A stretch of 64,000 nucleotides of DNA from UBA5336 sp039818165 (GCA_039818165.1 JBCBUL010000002.1:62001-126000), one strand, 5' to 3'; shown: positions 52,284-61,911, counted from the first letter of the stretch. Numbers and translations: made by a program. The notes: generated by a model not told the origin, from the letters alone.

Positions 52284-53588
52284 ATGCCAACTGTCTGCCG
52301 GTCCTGCAGCGCCGTGTTTGATGGCACGCCAAGCGCCTGCCGCGCCTGCGGGGGACGACGCCTGGTAAGTCACCCCGAACTGACAGAACTCTCCATTGCC
52401 CACCTCGATTGTGACGCCTTCTTCGCCGCGATTGAGAAACGCGACGATCCCAGTCTCAAGGCCAAACCCGTCATCATCGGCGGCGGCCGGCGGGGCGTGG
52501 TGGCCACGTGTTGCTACATCGCCCGTCTGGCCGGTGTGCGTTCGGCAATGCCGATGTTCAAAGCGCTGAAAGCTTGTCCGGAAGCGGTGGTCGTGCGCCC
52601 GAACTTCGCGAAGTACAAAGCGGCAGCAGACATGATTCGCCCGATGATGGAGCGCCTGACCCCCTTGGTGCAGGTTGTTTCGATCGACGAGGCATATCTG
52701 GATCTATCCGGCACCGAAGCCCTTCACGGGGCGAGCCCGGCACAATTGCTGGTGCGGCTGGCCAACTCAATCGAAGACGAAGTCGGAATCACCGTCTCCA
52801 TAGGCCTCTCGGCCAATCGGTTTCTCGCCAAGACAGCAAGCGAAATGGACAAGCCGCGCGGTTTCGCTGTCGTTTCGCCTTCAGAAGCACCAGACTTGTT
52901 GGCGCCGAAGTCTCCTGGCTACCTTCACGGTGTCGGGCCGAAGCTCGCGGCGAAACTGGCTCGCGATGGCTACCATACCGTGGCGGATTTGCAGGCTGCG
53001 AGCCAGAGAGACCTGATTCGCGCCTACGGGGAGACGGGCCAGTTTCTGCATCAACGCGCCTTTGGCCTGGACAACCGCCCGGTCGAACCAGGCGGAGAAC
53101 GCAAATCCGTATCGTCAGAAATCACCTTCGACACGGACATTTCGGACCTCGCCAGTTTGACCGACAGACTTTGGCATGTATGCGAGCGCACCGCCTCGCG
53201 GGCAAAAGCGGCTGGCGTCGAAGGCGCGGTAGTGACGTTGAAGCTGAAGACTGCGAAATTTCAAAGCCGAACCCGGCGCGCGACCTTGCGAGAGCCAACC
53301 CAATTGGCAGGCACACTTTTCGATATTGGCCAATCCTTGCTTCAGCGCGAGTGTCAGAATGGAGAGCCGTTTCGTCTCATCGGGATCGGGCTATCGTCAC
53401 TGGAAGCCGCAAAAGCGGACCTTGTGGATCTCGTCGATGAGTCGCGTGGCAAACGCGCAGCTGCCGAGCGCGCCAGTGATGCAGCGCGTGAAAAATTCGG
53501 AAGCGGTGCGGTTCAAACCGGACGAAGCCTGCGCATGGCAAAAGACAGAATTGAGCGCCAATCTGGCGCGCGAGACGAAAGCGCCTAG
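52284..53588 (+). CDS. dinB: DNA polymerase IV with N-terminal zinc ribbon
   Basis: A 434-aa Y-family translesion polymerase. The first ~30 residues hold CxxC-x10-CxxC (CRSC, CRAC), a zinc ribbon absent from E. coli DinB. The polymerase core begins IAHLDCDAFFAAIEKRDDP with the metal Asp. It continues YIARLAGVRSAMPM, the catalytic VVSIDEAYLDLSG, and GLSANRFLAKTASEMDKPRGF, then the little-finger domain (SSEITFDTDISD, FRLIGIGLSSLE). It is divergent from divK and overlaps the gltX stop by 4 bp. Confidence 0.93.
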   Translation: MPTVCRSCSAVFDGTPSACRACGGRRLVSHPELTELSIAHLDCDAFFAAIEKRDDPSLKAKPVIIGGGRRGVVATCCYIARLAGVRSAMPMFKALKACPEAVVVRPNFAKYKAAADMIRPMMERLTPLVQVVSIDEAYLDLSGTEALHGASPAQLLVRLANSIEDEVGITVSIGLSANRFLAKTASEMDKPRGFAVVSPSEAPDLLAPKSPGYLHGVGPKLAAKLARDGYHTVADLQAASQRDLIRAYGETGQFLHQRAFGLDNRPVEPGGERKSVSSEITFDTDISDLASLTDRLWHVCERTASRAKAAGVEGAVVTLKLKTAKFQSRTRRATLREPTQLAGTLFDIGQSLLQRECQNGEPFRLIGIGLSSLEAAKADLVDLVDESRGKRAAAERASDAAREKFGSGAVQTGRSLRMAKDRIERQSGARDESA

Positions 53589-54925
53589 GCCGCGCCCAAT
53601 CGCGCAAGCACTTTCTCGCGTCCAATCAGAACGATCATATCCGCCATACTCGGACCATAGGCTCGACCGGTGATCGCCTTGCGAAGGGGCATGAAAAGCC
53701 CTTTGCCCTTCCTGCCCGTCTCCTGCTTCAGCGTTCCTGTCCAGGCAGCCCAGGTTTCCGAGGTGAATTCACCGTCCGGAGCAAGCTTCGCCGCCTCGGC
53801 AATGAAGTCGGTATCTTCATCTTCGATAACACCGGCCACATCACCGAAGGCGACATCCACCCATTCGCGAGCATCTGAAACGCGAGTGCAGTTCTGCCGA
53901 ATGATCGTCCAAAATGCTTCATCCGCCGCGCGCGGGTCCATCGCCTCCAGACGTGGCTTTGCGGTCTCGAAGTCCATCTCATGGACCAGTGCCGCGTTGA
54001 GTTGTTCCAGCTCTGCTTCATCGAAACGCGCGGAGTTGCGAGCAATCTTTGAAAAATCAAATTCATCAGCGAGCATCGCCAGGCTATCGCGCACTTCCAC
54101 AGCATCGCTTGTGCCGATCTTCGCGAGCAAAGACGCAATGGCCAGCGGCTCCGTGTCGCTGTCTCGCAATTGGGCAATGGACAACGAACCAAGTCTTTTC
54201 GACAAACCTTGCCCGTCCGCCCCCACCAGCAGCGGCGTGTGGGCCATGGTCGGCGCATCTCCGCCAAGCGCCTTGAAGATCTCGATCTGCGCACCGGAAT
54301 TCGTCACATGGTCTTCGCCACGCACCACATGGGTGATCTCGGCGTCGATATCATCGACCACGCTGGGCAGCGTATAGAGATATGAGCCATCGCCACGAAT
54401 CAGGATCGGGTCAGAAACCGATGCGGTTTCGATCCCCTGTGTTCCGCGCACCAGGTCTTCCCATTCAATCCGCTCACCCGACAACTTGAAGCGCCAGTGG
54501 GGCGTGCGGCCTTCTGATTCCAGGGCGCTCTTTTCAGCATTCGTGAGGTCCAGAGCCGCACGGTCATAAACCGGGGGTCGGCCACGCGAGAGGGCAATCT
54601 TGCGCTTGCGGTCCAACTCTTCCGCGGTCTCATAGCACGCATAGAGTAATCCCATGTCGCGCAGCTTGTCGGCGGCCGCGGCGTAGGCGTCGAACTTGTC
54701 AGACTGGCTGAATGTGTCGCCCCACTCCAACCCAAGCCAGGTCAGGTCATCTCGGATACCCTGCTCGAATTCCGCCGTTGAGCGCTCGGTGTCAGTATCG
54801 TCGATGCGAAGCACGAAGGTGCCGCCAGCTTTCTTGGCGAACAACCAATTGATTAGCGCTGTTCGAACATTCCCGACATGGAGCCGCCCCGTGGGGGATG
54901 GTGCAAAACGGACTTTGACAGACAT
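53585..54925 (-). CDS. gltX: Glutamyl-tRNA synthetase
   Basis: A 446-aa class I synthetase. The HIGH-type motif is APSPTGRLHVGNVRTAL, and the KMSKS-type motif appears as LSKRLGSLS. LRIDDTDTERST and HVVRGEDHVTNSG are the usual glutamate/ATP contacts. The C-terminal anticodon domain is short, as in the compact GluRS type. Alphaproteobacteria often have two GluRS; a second may be elsewhere. It lies 9 bp after the MFS gene, so co-transcription is likely. Confidence 0.95.
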   Translation of the reverse strand: MSVKVRFAPSPTGRLHVGNVRTALINWLFAKKAGGTFVLRIDDTDTERSTAEFEQGIRDDLTWLGLEWGDTFSQSDKFDAYAAAADKLRDMGLLYACYETAEELDRKRKIALSRGRPPVYDRAALDLTNAEKSALESEGRTPHWRFKLSGERIEWEDLVRGTQGIETASVSDPILIRGDGSYLYTLPSVVDDIDAEITHVVRGEDHVTNSGAQIEIFKALGGDAPTMAHTPLLVGADGQGLSKRLGSLSIAQLRDSDTEPLAIASLLAKIGTSDAVEVRDSLAMLADEFDFSKIARNSARFDEAELEQLNAALVHEMDFETAKPRLEAMDPRAADEAFWTIIRQNCTRVSDAREWVDVAFGDVAGVIEDEDTDFIAEAAKLAPDGEFTSETWAAWTGTLKQETGRKGKGLFMPLRKAITGRAYGPSMADMIVLIGREKVLARLGAA

Positions 54926-54934
54926 GGCGGGCTT

Positions 54935-56182
54935 TCAGTCGGCTAGGGAAGGTGAGACGCGGCCCAAAGCGACCGCAGACAATCGCGGCTGAATAAGCCC
55001 CATCAGGCCACTCGCCAAGAGGGCATAGCCACCCATCACCGCCAGCTGCAGCGGAAAGTCGATCCCACGGTCAATCAACACGCCGATCAAAAGCGGCGAT
55101 GCAGCGCTGGACGCTACCATGGCGGAAAAAGACAAGGCCCGGATTTCTCCGAGATACTGCGTGCCGTAGAGTTCCGGCCAGATAGCGCCCATGATGGTCG
55201 CCGCGCTTCCGGCCATGACTCCCAGCAAGACCATCATCGCGAACACAACCCAGACGCCGCTTAGACATGCCGGCAAGACAAGGGCCAGCGCCATGGGCAA
55301 CAAATAGTAAGGCAGCATCGCCCGCGTGCTGAAACGGTCGACGAGAGCGCCCACGATGAGCGATGTGACAACGCTGACGATGGCAAAGACCGAGAAGCCC
55401 AGCGCGAATGCCGACTGCGGCCAGGATTTCAGTTCAAGTAGATGCTGGTGATGGAAAAATAGACCTGTCACCATGAAGGCCGGCGCGAGGATGCCGCAAA
55501 GCATCGCCCAAAAGCTCGGTTCGCGAAGCACATCTGAACGTCGCCACGCTGGCTGAGCAACATCCTGGTGTTCTCGCGGCGAACTTGCATCTGTGTGTCC
55601 CGCAGGGATGCGTTCGCGCGATAAAAGCAGGTAGAGCAGCGGAACGCAGACCATCAGAAGAAACCCTGCCGCGATGGCCCAGGTTCCTCGCCACCCCACC
55701 CAGGCAATCGCCAGTACCGTGATCGGTGGCAACAGGATTTCGCTGATCGGATATCCAAGGGCCACCAGGCTAACCGCCCTGCCCCGTTGGGCCTCGAACC
55801 ACCGACCCGTAGCCGTCATCGCCACATGGCTCATCATGCCTTGTCCAAAGAGACGAAGACCAAGGAAGGCCGGAAACAACACCCACCAAACCGGCGCGGC
55901 TGCCAGAAGTGCGCAGGCGCAGGCGAGACCCACCGAGACGATGAGCGCCGTTGTGCGCGTGGCATATCGGTCAACGATTTTGCCAAACTCCAACAGGATG
56001 AATGCACTTGTCAGCGTGGCCAGGGCATAGATCAGCCCAATCCGACCGTGGCTTAACCCGAACGTGTCGCGTAAAGCAGCATTGGAAAGTGACACGAAGT
56101 AGGTTTGTCCAAAGCCTGAAAACGCTGTAAGCAAAGCGCCCGCAATCAGCCAGCGGGCTTCGCGGCGTAAGAAACTGAGCAT
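54935..56182 (-). CDS. MFS transporter
   Basis: A 415-aa major facilitator protein with about twelve TM segments. The conserved loop 2-3 region reads LLEFGKIVDRYATRTTALIVS. TM4/5 carries SEILLPPITVLAIAWVGWRGTW, and VVTSLIVGALVDRFSTRAMLP is the mirror motif of the second half. The sequence fits the oxalate/formate or monocarboxylate-like MFS group, but the substrate is not readable. It lies 9 bp upstream of gltX. Confidence 0.88.
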   Translation of the reverse strand: MLSFLRREARWLIAGALLTAFSGFGQTYFVSLSNAALRDTFGLSHGRIGLIYALATLTSAFILLEFGKIVDRYATRTTALIVSVGLACACALLAAAPVWWVLFPAFLGLRLFGQGMMSHVAMTATGRWFEAQRGRAVSLVALGYPISEILLPPITVLAIAWVGWRGTWAIAAGFLLMVCVPLLYLLLSRERIPAGHTDASSPREHQDVAQPAWRRSDVLREPSFWAMLCGILAPAFMVTGLFFHHQHLLELKSWPQSAFALGFSVFAIVSVVTSLIVGALVDRFSTRAMLPYYLLPMALALVLPACLSGVWVVFAMMVLLGVMAGSAATIMGAIWPELYGTQYLGEIRALSFSAMVASSAASPLLIGVLIDRGIDFPLQLAVMGGYALLASGLMGLIQPRLSAVALGRVSPSLAD

Positions 56183-56338
56183 GAATGACCTTGAAAGTTC
56201 GAGAATGGAATTGAGCCGACTATCTGACGCGCCGCGGTTGGCGCCTACGTCAGCCGTATTGTCGATCCATCACCCATCCTCCTACCAACCCGTCATCCAA
56301 TCGACTGGCGAAAAGGTCAAGCACACACGGCGCAGGCG

Positions 56339-57046
56339 CTATCTCGCGGCAGGTCTCCAACCGGAGTTTCGCGCGTCTGCCGGGCTGCAAAACCATCGCT
56401 CGCCACGGGTCTCGTCGATCCGCGTGCGGTGGTAGTCCACCTGTCCGGGGGAATGATAAATCTTGCTGCCTGACCGGGAGATGTTGCCCTTGATATTGCA
56501 ATCGGCGGACGGAGGTTCCTGAGGGGTATTTTGCGAGACCTGCCGGGCACGGAGTGCCGCACGAAAATTATGGGGGCGTTCGAACTCGCTCCGCCACAGA
56601 GCGAGGCCTTCGGTCCGAGCTGCGGTTTCTTGCGCCACATAATCGGTAGAATACTGGGTGTAGGCCACAGCCCACCCGCGGCGGACCATCTGGGCATTGA
56701 TGTCCACCCCACCAGCCTCACACACCGAAACGTAGCGCGTGCGGTCCATGTCACGCACGACGCAGGTCACCGTTTTACCATCCAAAAGGCGCTCAAGCGC
56801 CCGACGGGACGCGCGCCCGCAAGCCCACGGCTCCCCATTTAGCTGGCACATCTGGGCAGATTCCACCGCATCGATGCCGAACAATCGCATTCGGTGTTCT
56901 CCCATCCGCAGACTGTCGCCATCGGTGGCGCGCACCGTACCAATCAGCACCCCGGCCGATGTGTCAGTTGCCACCAATGGAAGGACAGGTCCGGCCAAGC
57001 TGGAAACGAAGCCGAAGAGCGCAGCAGTGAATGCAAGTGTTTTCAT
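56339..57046 (-). CDS. Secreted thermonuclease (SNase-like) family protein
   Basis: A 235-aa protein with signal peptide (LAFTAALFGFVSSLAGPVLP). The OB-fold nuclease core shows VRATDGDSLRMG, RLFGIDAVES (Arg and Glu of the active site), LDGKTVTCVV, the second Arg in MDRTRYVSVCEAGG and GWAVAY. The C-terminal tail (CNIKGNISRSGSKIYHSPGQ, then GERWFCSPADARNSGWRPA) recurs in alphaproteobacterial members. It likely degrades extracellular nucleic acid, but cleavage by this subgroup is unproven. Two CtrA-like boxes sit in its 58-bp upstream gap. Confidence 0.85.
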   Translation of the reverse strand: MKTLAFTAALFGFVSSLAGPVLPLVATDTSAGVLIGTVRATDGDSLRMGEHRMRLFGIDAVESAQMCQLNGEPWACGRASRRALERLLDGKTVTCVVRDMDRTRYVSVCEAGGVDINAQMVRRGWAVAYTQYSTDYVAQETAARTEGLALWRSEFERPHNFRAALRARQVSQNTPQEPPSADCNIKGNISRSGSKIYHSPGQVDYHRTRIDETRGERWFCSPADARNSGWRPAAR

Positions 57047-57070
57047 GGGTTAAGGCCTAAGCCAAACCCA

Positions 57071-57105
57071 TTAACCACTCGTTTTCAACCTTAAATTGTT
57101 TTTAC
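57071..57105 (-). promoter_or_regulatory. Tandem CtrA-like boxes upstream of the thermonuclease gene
   Basis: TTAA-N7-TTAC (57091-57105) matches seven of eight CtrA consensus bases. A weaker TTAA-N7-TTTT lies at 57071-57085, 20 bp away. The region is AT-rich and 25-59 bp before the gene start. By chance a single such match is not rare in AT-rich DNA; the pair is suggestive only. Confidence 0.35.
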
Positions 57106-58757
57106 TATGTGTCCCGGAAGCGGTTTGTGATGGGATAGCGCCGGTCGCGCCCGAAATTGCGGCGCCCAATCTTGACCCCTGGGGGCGCCTGGCGCCGCTT
57201 ATACTCGGCGAGATAAACAAGATGCTCGATGCGCCTGACGACGGTCTCGTCATGTCCCCGCGCCATGATGTCTTCCAGAGATTCATCCCGGTCTACCAGG
57301 CCACGCAGGATATCATCCAACACGTCATAGGGCGGTAAACTGTCATCGTCGCGCTGGTCTTCTCTCAGTTCTGCGCTGGGCGGTTTAACTATGATGGACT
57401 GGGGGATCACCTCCCCTGACGGACCAAAACCACTGCGTGGAACGGCGTTGTTCCGCCAGGCCGAAAGCGCAAACACTTCAGTTTTGTAGTAGTCCTTGAG
57501 GGCGTTGTAGCCGCCATTCATGTCGCCATAGAGCGTGGCATAGCCGACCGCCATCTCTGACTTGTTGCCCGTCGTCACAACCATGGGGCCAAACTTGTTG
57601 GACAAGGCCATCAGCACGACGCCTCTCAAGCGCGACTGGACGTTCTCTTCCGCGGTGCCGGGCTGCGTTCCGCCGAAGTGCGGCGCCAACATCTCATCGA
57701 GCGCATCAACGCCGGGCGCGATTGAAATCGTGTCGAAGCGGATACCCAGTTCATCCGCACAGTCTCGCGCATCTTTCAGGGAGCCATCAGAGGTGTACCT
57801 GGATGGCAGCATAACGGCCCACACCCTATCAGCCCCTAACGCATCCACAGCCATGGCTGCAGTCAAGGCACTGTCGATCCCGCCAGAAAGGCCAAGAACG
57901 ACGCCAGGGAAGCGGTTCTTGTCGACATAGTCCCGAAGCGCCAGCATCCCGGCGCGGTACTCCGCTTCAAGGCCTTCCGTCAGCGCGTGGTCCTCAGGGC
58001 TCTCGAAGGTCTTGCTCGCAAAATCGAACCGGACCGATGCTTCGCCCACCTCGAAATCCGGCAACACCTGATGTTCGCCGCCGTCTCCGTCGACAGCATA
58101 GCTCGCGCCATCAAAGACAAGTTCGTCCTGCCCACCGACTTGATTTAGAAACACGTAGGGCAAGCCCGTCTTGCGCCACGCTGAGAATGTCGAATGGCGT
58201 TCCTCGCGCACAGTCCGCCGCCATGGAGATGCGTTCGGCGCAATAATGAGTTCAGCGCCCGCATCGGCCAAGGCCTGGGGCACCCGTTGCAGCCAAATAT
58301 CTTCGCAAATCGCAATGCCAATTTGTCGTCCCCGAAAGGTCACAGGGCCAGGAGCACCTTCGCCGGGGTCAAACAGGCGCACTTCGTCAAACACGCCATA
58401 ATTCGGCAACTCGCGCTTGTCGTAACGAAAGACGATCTCACCGCCATCCAGAAGAAGCGCGCTGTTGTAGAGCTTTTCCTCCTCGGCCCAGGGCGCGCCG
58501 ACGAGAATGGCGGTTTCGGAACCAGATGTTGCCTCCGCCAGAGCGTGCACTGCCTCCATGCACGCTTCTATGGCAGAGGGTTTCAGCACAAGGTCTTCGG
58601 GCGGGTATCCGATAAGAAACAGTTCGGGCAGGACAAGGAGATCGGATTCACCCTCCCGCGCCCGGTCGTAACATGTCTTAGCTGCGGTCAGGTTCCCGGC
58701 AATGTCACCCACGACAGGGTTCAATTGCGCAAGATAAAGCGAGAGCGAATCCGTCAT
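57105..58757 (-). CDS. nadE: Glutamine-dependent NAD+ synthetase
   Basis: A 550-aa two-domain enzyme from ATG 58757; TTG 58766 would add three residues. The N-terminal nitrilase-type glutaminase has Glu in LPELFLIGYPPEDL, Lys in RYDKRELPNYGVF and Cys in GIAICEDIWLQR. The synthetase domain has the P-loop GLSGGIDSALTAAMAVDALG and the late GNKSEMAVGYATLYGDMNGGYN. It amidates nicotinate adenine dinucleotide to NAD+. It is 38 bp after the Gfo/Idh/MocA gene on the same strand. Confidence 0.95.
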   Translation of the reverse strand: MTDSLSLYLAQLNPVVGDIAGNLTAAKTCYDRAREGESDLLVLPELFLIGYPPEDLVLKPSAIEACMEAVHALAEATSGSETAILVGAPWAEEEKLYNSALLLDGGEIVFRYDKRELPNYGVFDEVRLFDPGEGAPGPVTFRGRQIGIAICEDIWLQRVPQALADAGAELIIAPNASPWRRTVREERHSTFSAWRKTGLPYVFLNQVGGQDELVFDGASYAVDGDGGEHQVLPDFEVGEASVRFDFASKTFESPEDHALTEGLEAEYRAGMLALRDYVDKNRFPGVVLGLSGGIDSALTAAMAVDALGADRVWAVMLPSRYTSDGSLKDARDCADELGIRFDTISIAPGVDALDEMLAPHFGGTQPGTAEENVQSRLRGVVLMALSNKFGPMVVTTGNKSEMAVGYATLYGDMNGGYNALKDYYKTEVFALSAWRNNAVPRSGFGPSGEVIPQSIIVKPPSAELREDQRDDDSLPPYDVLDDILRGLVDRDESLEDIMARGHDETVVRRIEHLVYLAEYKRRQAPPGVKIGRRNFGRDRRYPITNRFRDT

Positions 58758-58795
58758 GGGGTTCAAATAGGCGTCCCGTCCCTGAAGCGCAAAGA

Positions 58796-59713
58796 CTATG
58801 CCGTCGCGTCGGCCTCAGCCGCTTCAGCCATGGCCACGGCGGCAACGGCTCCGTGACCTGGCACCTGGCTCTGCATTTCTCCTAGGCATGCCGCGAAAAA
58901 GCTTTCATCGGCGCGCCCGAGCGGGTCTGGCAATTGAGCGGAGATATCCACGGTGATTTCGTAAGGCGTCGTGTTGCGCACCTGCCGGGTCAGGAAGTCC
59001 ACCCAAATCTCCCCCGAAGGATACACCACTTTCATGGTTCGCTCGCGGGCATCCTGGGCGCGGCTTGCGCGCAACCACGCCGACCCGCCGGAAACAAACT
59101 CAAACTCAGCCGTGGCCTCATCTAGATGGCGCGTGGAAATTCGCTCCCCATGGGCGCGCACAGACGTGAATTCACGCCCGATCAAGCACGCCGCAAGGTC
59201 CAGGTCGTGGATCATGAGGTCCCAGATCACAGACACATCACCTGCGCGCCCGGCCTGAGGCGGAGGCCCTGCCCGAACAGATTCGAGACGCTCGGGCACC
59301 TCATCGATGGCAAAAATGCCCATCGCCTTGGCCACGAACCGTTCCTGATGGCCCACCTGCAGAACTTTCCCGCGCGTGACCGCCTCCCCTGCGAGTTTTC
59401 GTGCAGAGACAACGTCGAGCGCCAGTGGCTTCTCGACAAGGATGTGTTTGTCCGATTCCAGAGCCTTGCCGACAAGAGCGGCGTGGTGCGTGGCCGGTAC
59501 GGCGACCACCATTGCATCTACAGCGCCAATCAGTTGGTCATAGGAGTCAAAAGCCGCCGCACCAAACGGATCCGCAACGCGCTTTGCACGGTCGAGGTCG
59601 AGATCGAATATGCCCACCAATTCGGTTCGCGCGGATGCAGCGGCCTTCTGGGCATGATAATTTCCGAAGACGCCTGCTCCAGCGACGCCAACTTTCAACT
59701 TGTCCACCGGCAT
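58796..59713 (-). CDS. Gfo/Idh/MocA family oxidoreductase
   Basis: A 305-aa protein from ATG 59713. The longer frame to 59872 has a Cys-rich, non-family start. The Rossmann fold opens KVGVAGAGVFGNYHAQKAA. The family catalytic element EKPLALD is present, and the second domain carries ISTRHLDEATAEFEF. It acts on a sugar or a UDP-sugar with NAD(P). No linked sugar pathway is seen nearby. The Shine-Dalgarno sequence (AGGGAG) is close to the start (about 2-3 nt), so the start remains uncertain. Confidence 0.82.
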   Translation of the reverse strand: MPVDKLKVGVAGAGVFGNYHAQKAAASARTELVGIFDLDLDRAKRVADPFGAAAFDSYDQLIGAVDAMVVAVPATHHAALVGKALESDKHILVEKPLALDVVSARKLAGEAVTRGKVLQVGHQERFVAKAMGIFAIDEVPERLESVRAGPPPQAGRAGDVSVIWDLMIHDLDLAACLIGREFTSVRAHGERISTRHLDEATAEFEFVSGGSAWLRASRAQDARERTMKVVYPSGEIWVDFLTRQVRNTTPYEITVDISAQLPDPLGRADESFFAACLGEMQSQVPGHGAVAAVAMAEAAEADATA

Positions 59714-59856
59714 GCTCCCTCGGGCCTTTCGCTGGCATAGACACCAGAGCATGACGCGAGGCAACCGCTGCGGCGGGCGGGGTTTTTTCCAATGCCCCTT
59801 CACATAGCAGGCACAAAGCTCACTTATGGGGCTGACACAATATGGAGGAACACACG

Positions 59857-60879
59857 ATGGGCGACATGACATTCAAAGGCTGGGCTCTGGCGCAACGGCC
59901 CGTAGGTGACCCGAAACCGGCAGACTTTCAGACCGTTGACTATCCGGCGCCGGCCCCTGCGAATGGTCAAATCCAGGTCCGCAACAGTTGGATGAGCGTC
60001 GACCCATACATGCGCGGTCGGATGCGCGACGTGCAGAGCTATGTTCCTCCGTTCGCCATTGGAGAAGTGATGCAGGGCGGCGCCGTAGGGCGTGTGATCG
60101 CGTCTGCGCATCCAGATTATGCCGAAGGTGACCTTGTTTCTTCCATGGCAGGATGGCGAGAAGGTTTCACCGCAACGCCCGATGAGGTGATGGCGCGCAA
60201 ACTGCCCGAAACGGGGCTCCCTGAGAGCGCTTTTCTCGGTGTCGCAGGAATGCCTGGCCTTACGGCCTATGCCGGCATTCTACGCGTCGGCGAGCTCAAG
60301 GAAGGCGACACTGTATTCGTTTCCGGCGCCGCTGGCGCCGTCGGCTCAACGGTTGTCCAGATCGCCAAGATCAAAGGCTGCAAAGTGATTGGCTCCGCTG
60401 GAGGCCCTGAAAAATGCGCGTTTGTCTCGTCGCTTGGCGCTGACCATGTGATTGACTATCGCACCGCAAATGGCTGGCAAGGCCTCGCCAAACAGCTCAG
60501 CGACGCTGCGCCCAGCGGGATCGACGTCTATTTCGACAATGTCGGCGGTGACCACCTGACGGCGGCGATCGAATGTGCTCGCCCCTTCGCGCGCTTCGCC
60601 TTGTGCGGAATGATCGCCCAGTACAACAACACAGAACCGGCCCCTGGTCCCCACAACATCATCATGGCCGTCGGCAAACAGTTGAAGCTCCAGGGCTTCA
60701 TTGTTTCCACACACCAGGACATGCAGGCTGACTTTCTGCGCGACATGTCAACCTGGATCCCAGCCGGTCAGATGAAATTCGAGGAAACCGTTCTGGAAAG
60801 GATTGAGAAAGCCCCGGAAGCCTTTATGGGGCTCTTCTCTGGTGCGAACACAGGCAAAATGCTGGTGAAGCTCACCTAG
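59857..60879 (+). CDS. MDR family NADP-dependent oxidoreductase (CurA/leukotriene B4 dehydrogenase-like)
   Basis: A 340-aa zinc-independent medium-chain reductase. ATG 59857 has GGAGGA seven bases upstream; the ATG at 59842 lies within that Shine-Dalgarno sequence. Motifs: VRNSWMSVDPYMRGRM at the N-terminus, the nucleotide loop VSGAAGAVGSTVVQIAKIKG and FDNVGGDHLTAAI. It likely reduces C=C bonds of enones. It is 24 bp upstream of the DUF429-like gene. Confidence 0.88.
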   Translation: MGDMTFKGWALAQRPVGDPKPADFQTVDYPAPAPANGQIQVRNSWMSVDPYMRGRMRDVQSYVPPFAIGEVMQGGAVGRVIASAHPDYAEGDLVSSMAGWREGFTATPDEVMARKLPETGLPESAFLGVAGMPGLTAYAGILRVGELKEGDTVFVSGAAGAVGSTVVQIAKIKGCKVIGSAGGPEKCAFVSSLGADHVIDYRTANGWQGLAKQLSDAAPSGIDVYFDNVGGDHLTAAIECARPFARFALCGMIAQYNNTEPAPGPHNIIMAVGKQLKLQGFIVSTHQDMQADFLRDMSTWIPAGQMKFEETVLERIEKAPEAFMGLFSGANTGKMLVKLT

Positions 60880-60903
60880 CCATTCACAAAGGAACTAAAG
60901 CCC

Positions 60904-61815
60904 ATGGCGCGCCTATTCGACGCCTATATCATGGTGGACTGGAGCGCCGCCGCGAAGCCTGTGACGGGCGCCAACTCAATCTGGGTTGGCATCCTGGCAA
61001 AGGATGCGCGCCTGAAGTTTCAGTTCCGTGCCGTTAATCCGGACACGCGGCTGAAGGCGCGAACCTTTATCCACGACATGGTCACCAAGCTGGTGAAGCG
61101 CGGAGACAAGGTGTTGCTTGGTTTCGACTTCAGTCTCGGCTTTCCCATGGGAACCGCAGACGCCATGGGCTTTGGGGACGACGTGGCGCCCTGGCAGGCC
61201 ATGTCCGAGTATCTGTCTGGAAAGGTGCGCGAGCGCGACGACAATTCCAATGCTCGCTTCGCCATCGCTGCGGGCATGAATTACGCCATGTCGAAAGGAC
61301 CGTTCCCCTTTTGGGGCGCGCCGGCCAAGGACCAGGTGAACACGCTGGAAGGCAAGCGACCGGCTTTCGGCGATGATCGCCCCGTATCGGAATTTCGACT
61401 TGCAGAACGGAGCTTGAAGGATCGCGGGCTCGGCCAACCGAAGTCCTGCTGGCAACTGGCGTATCAAGGCAGCGTTGGCAGCCAGACTTTGCTGGGTATT
61501 CCCCATGTCAGCTGGCTGATGAATGAGATCCCGAATACGAAACTCTGGCCGTTCGAGCTGCCACTGGCACCACTGGACGAAGACGCGCTTGCGGACGTCG
61601 ATGTTGTCATCGCGGAGATCTATCCGTCGCTGAAGACGGTGAAGCCCGCAAGCGGCCAGGTTCTCGATGAGGCCCAGGTCGACGCAATCGCCCGTCACTA
61701 TTGCGATCTCGACGGGAAAGACCGTTTGGGAGCGCTTTTTTCCGGCGCTGAGGGCCTAAGTGCGGCGGAAAAGTCACAGATTGAGCGCGAAGAGGGGTGG
61801 ATTCTGGGTATATAG
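60904..61815 (+). CDS. DUF429-like RNase-H-fold protein of unknown function
   Basis: A 303-aa soluble protein. Three spaced acidic positions fit an RNase-H-like core: Asp in MVDWSAAAKPV, Asp in VLLGFDFSLGFPMG and Glu in VVIAEIYPSL. The intervening GPFPFWG, LKDRGLGQPKSCWQLAYQGSVGSQTLLGIP and HYCDLDGKDRLGALFSG are family-like. Some relatives carry cobalamin-biosynthesis labels in databases, which the sequence does not support. It is the second gene after the MDR reductase and is followed by HU 96 bp later. Confidence 0.65.
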   Translation: MARLFDAYIMVDWSAAAKPVTGANSIWVGILAKDARLKFQFRAVNPDTRLKARTFIHDMVTKLVKRGDKVLLGFDFSLGFPMGTADAMGFGDDVAPWQAMSEYLSGKVRERDDNSNARFAIAAGMNYAMSKGPFPFWGAPAKDQVNTLEGKRPAFGDDRPVSEFRLAERSLKDRGLGQPKSCWQLAYQGSVGSQTLLGIPHVSWLMNEIPNTKLWPFELPLAPLDEDALADVDVVIAEIYPSLKTVKPASGQVLDEAQVDAIARHYCDLDGKDRLGALFSGAEGLSAAEKSQIEREEGWILGI

Positions 61816-61911
61816 CCCGTGTTTATTGGGGTTTCGGCGTATCGGAGCCCGACGAATCGTGTCTCTGTCGCCGCAATCGGCCGGACGGTCGATCAAATAG
61901 AGGAGAATCCC

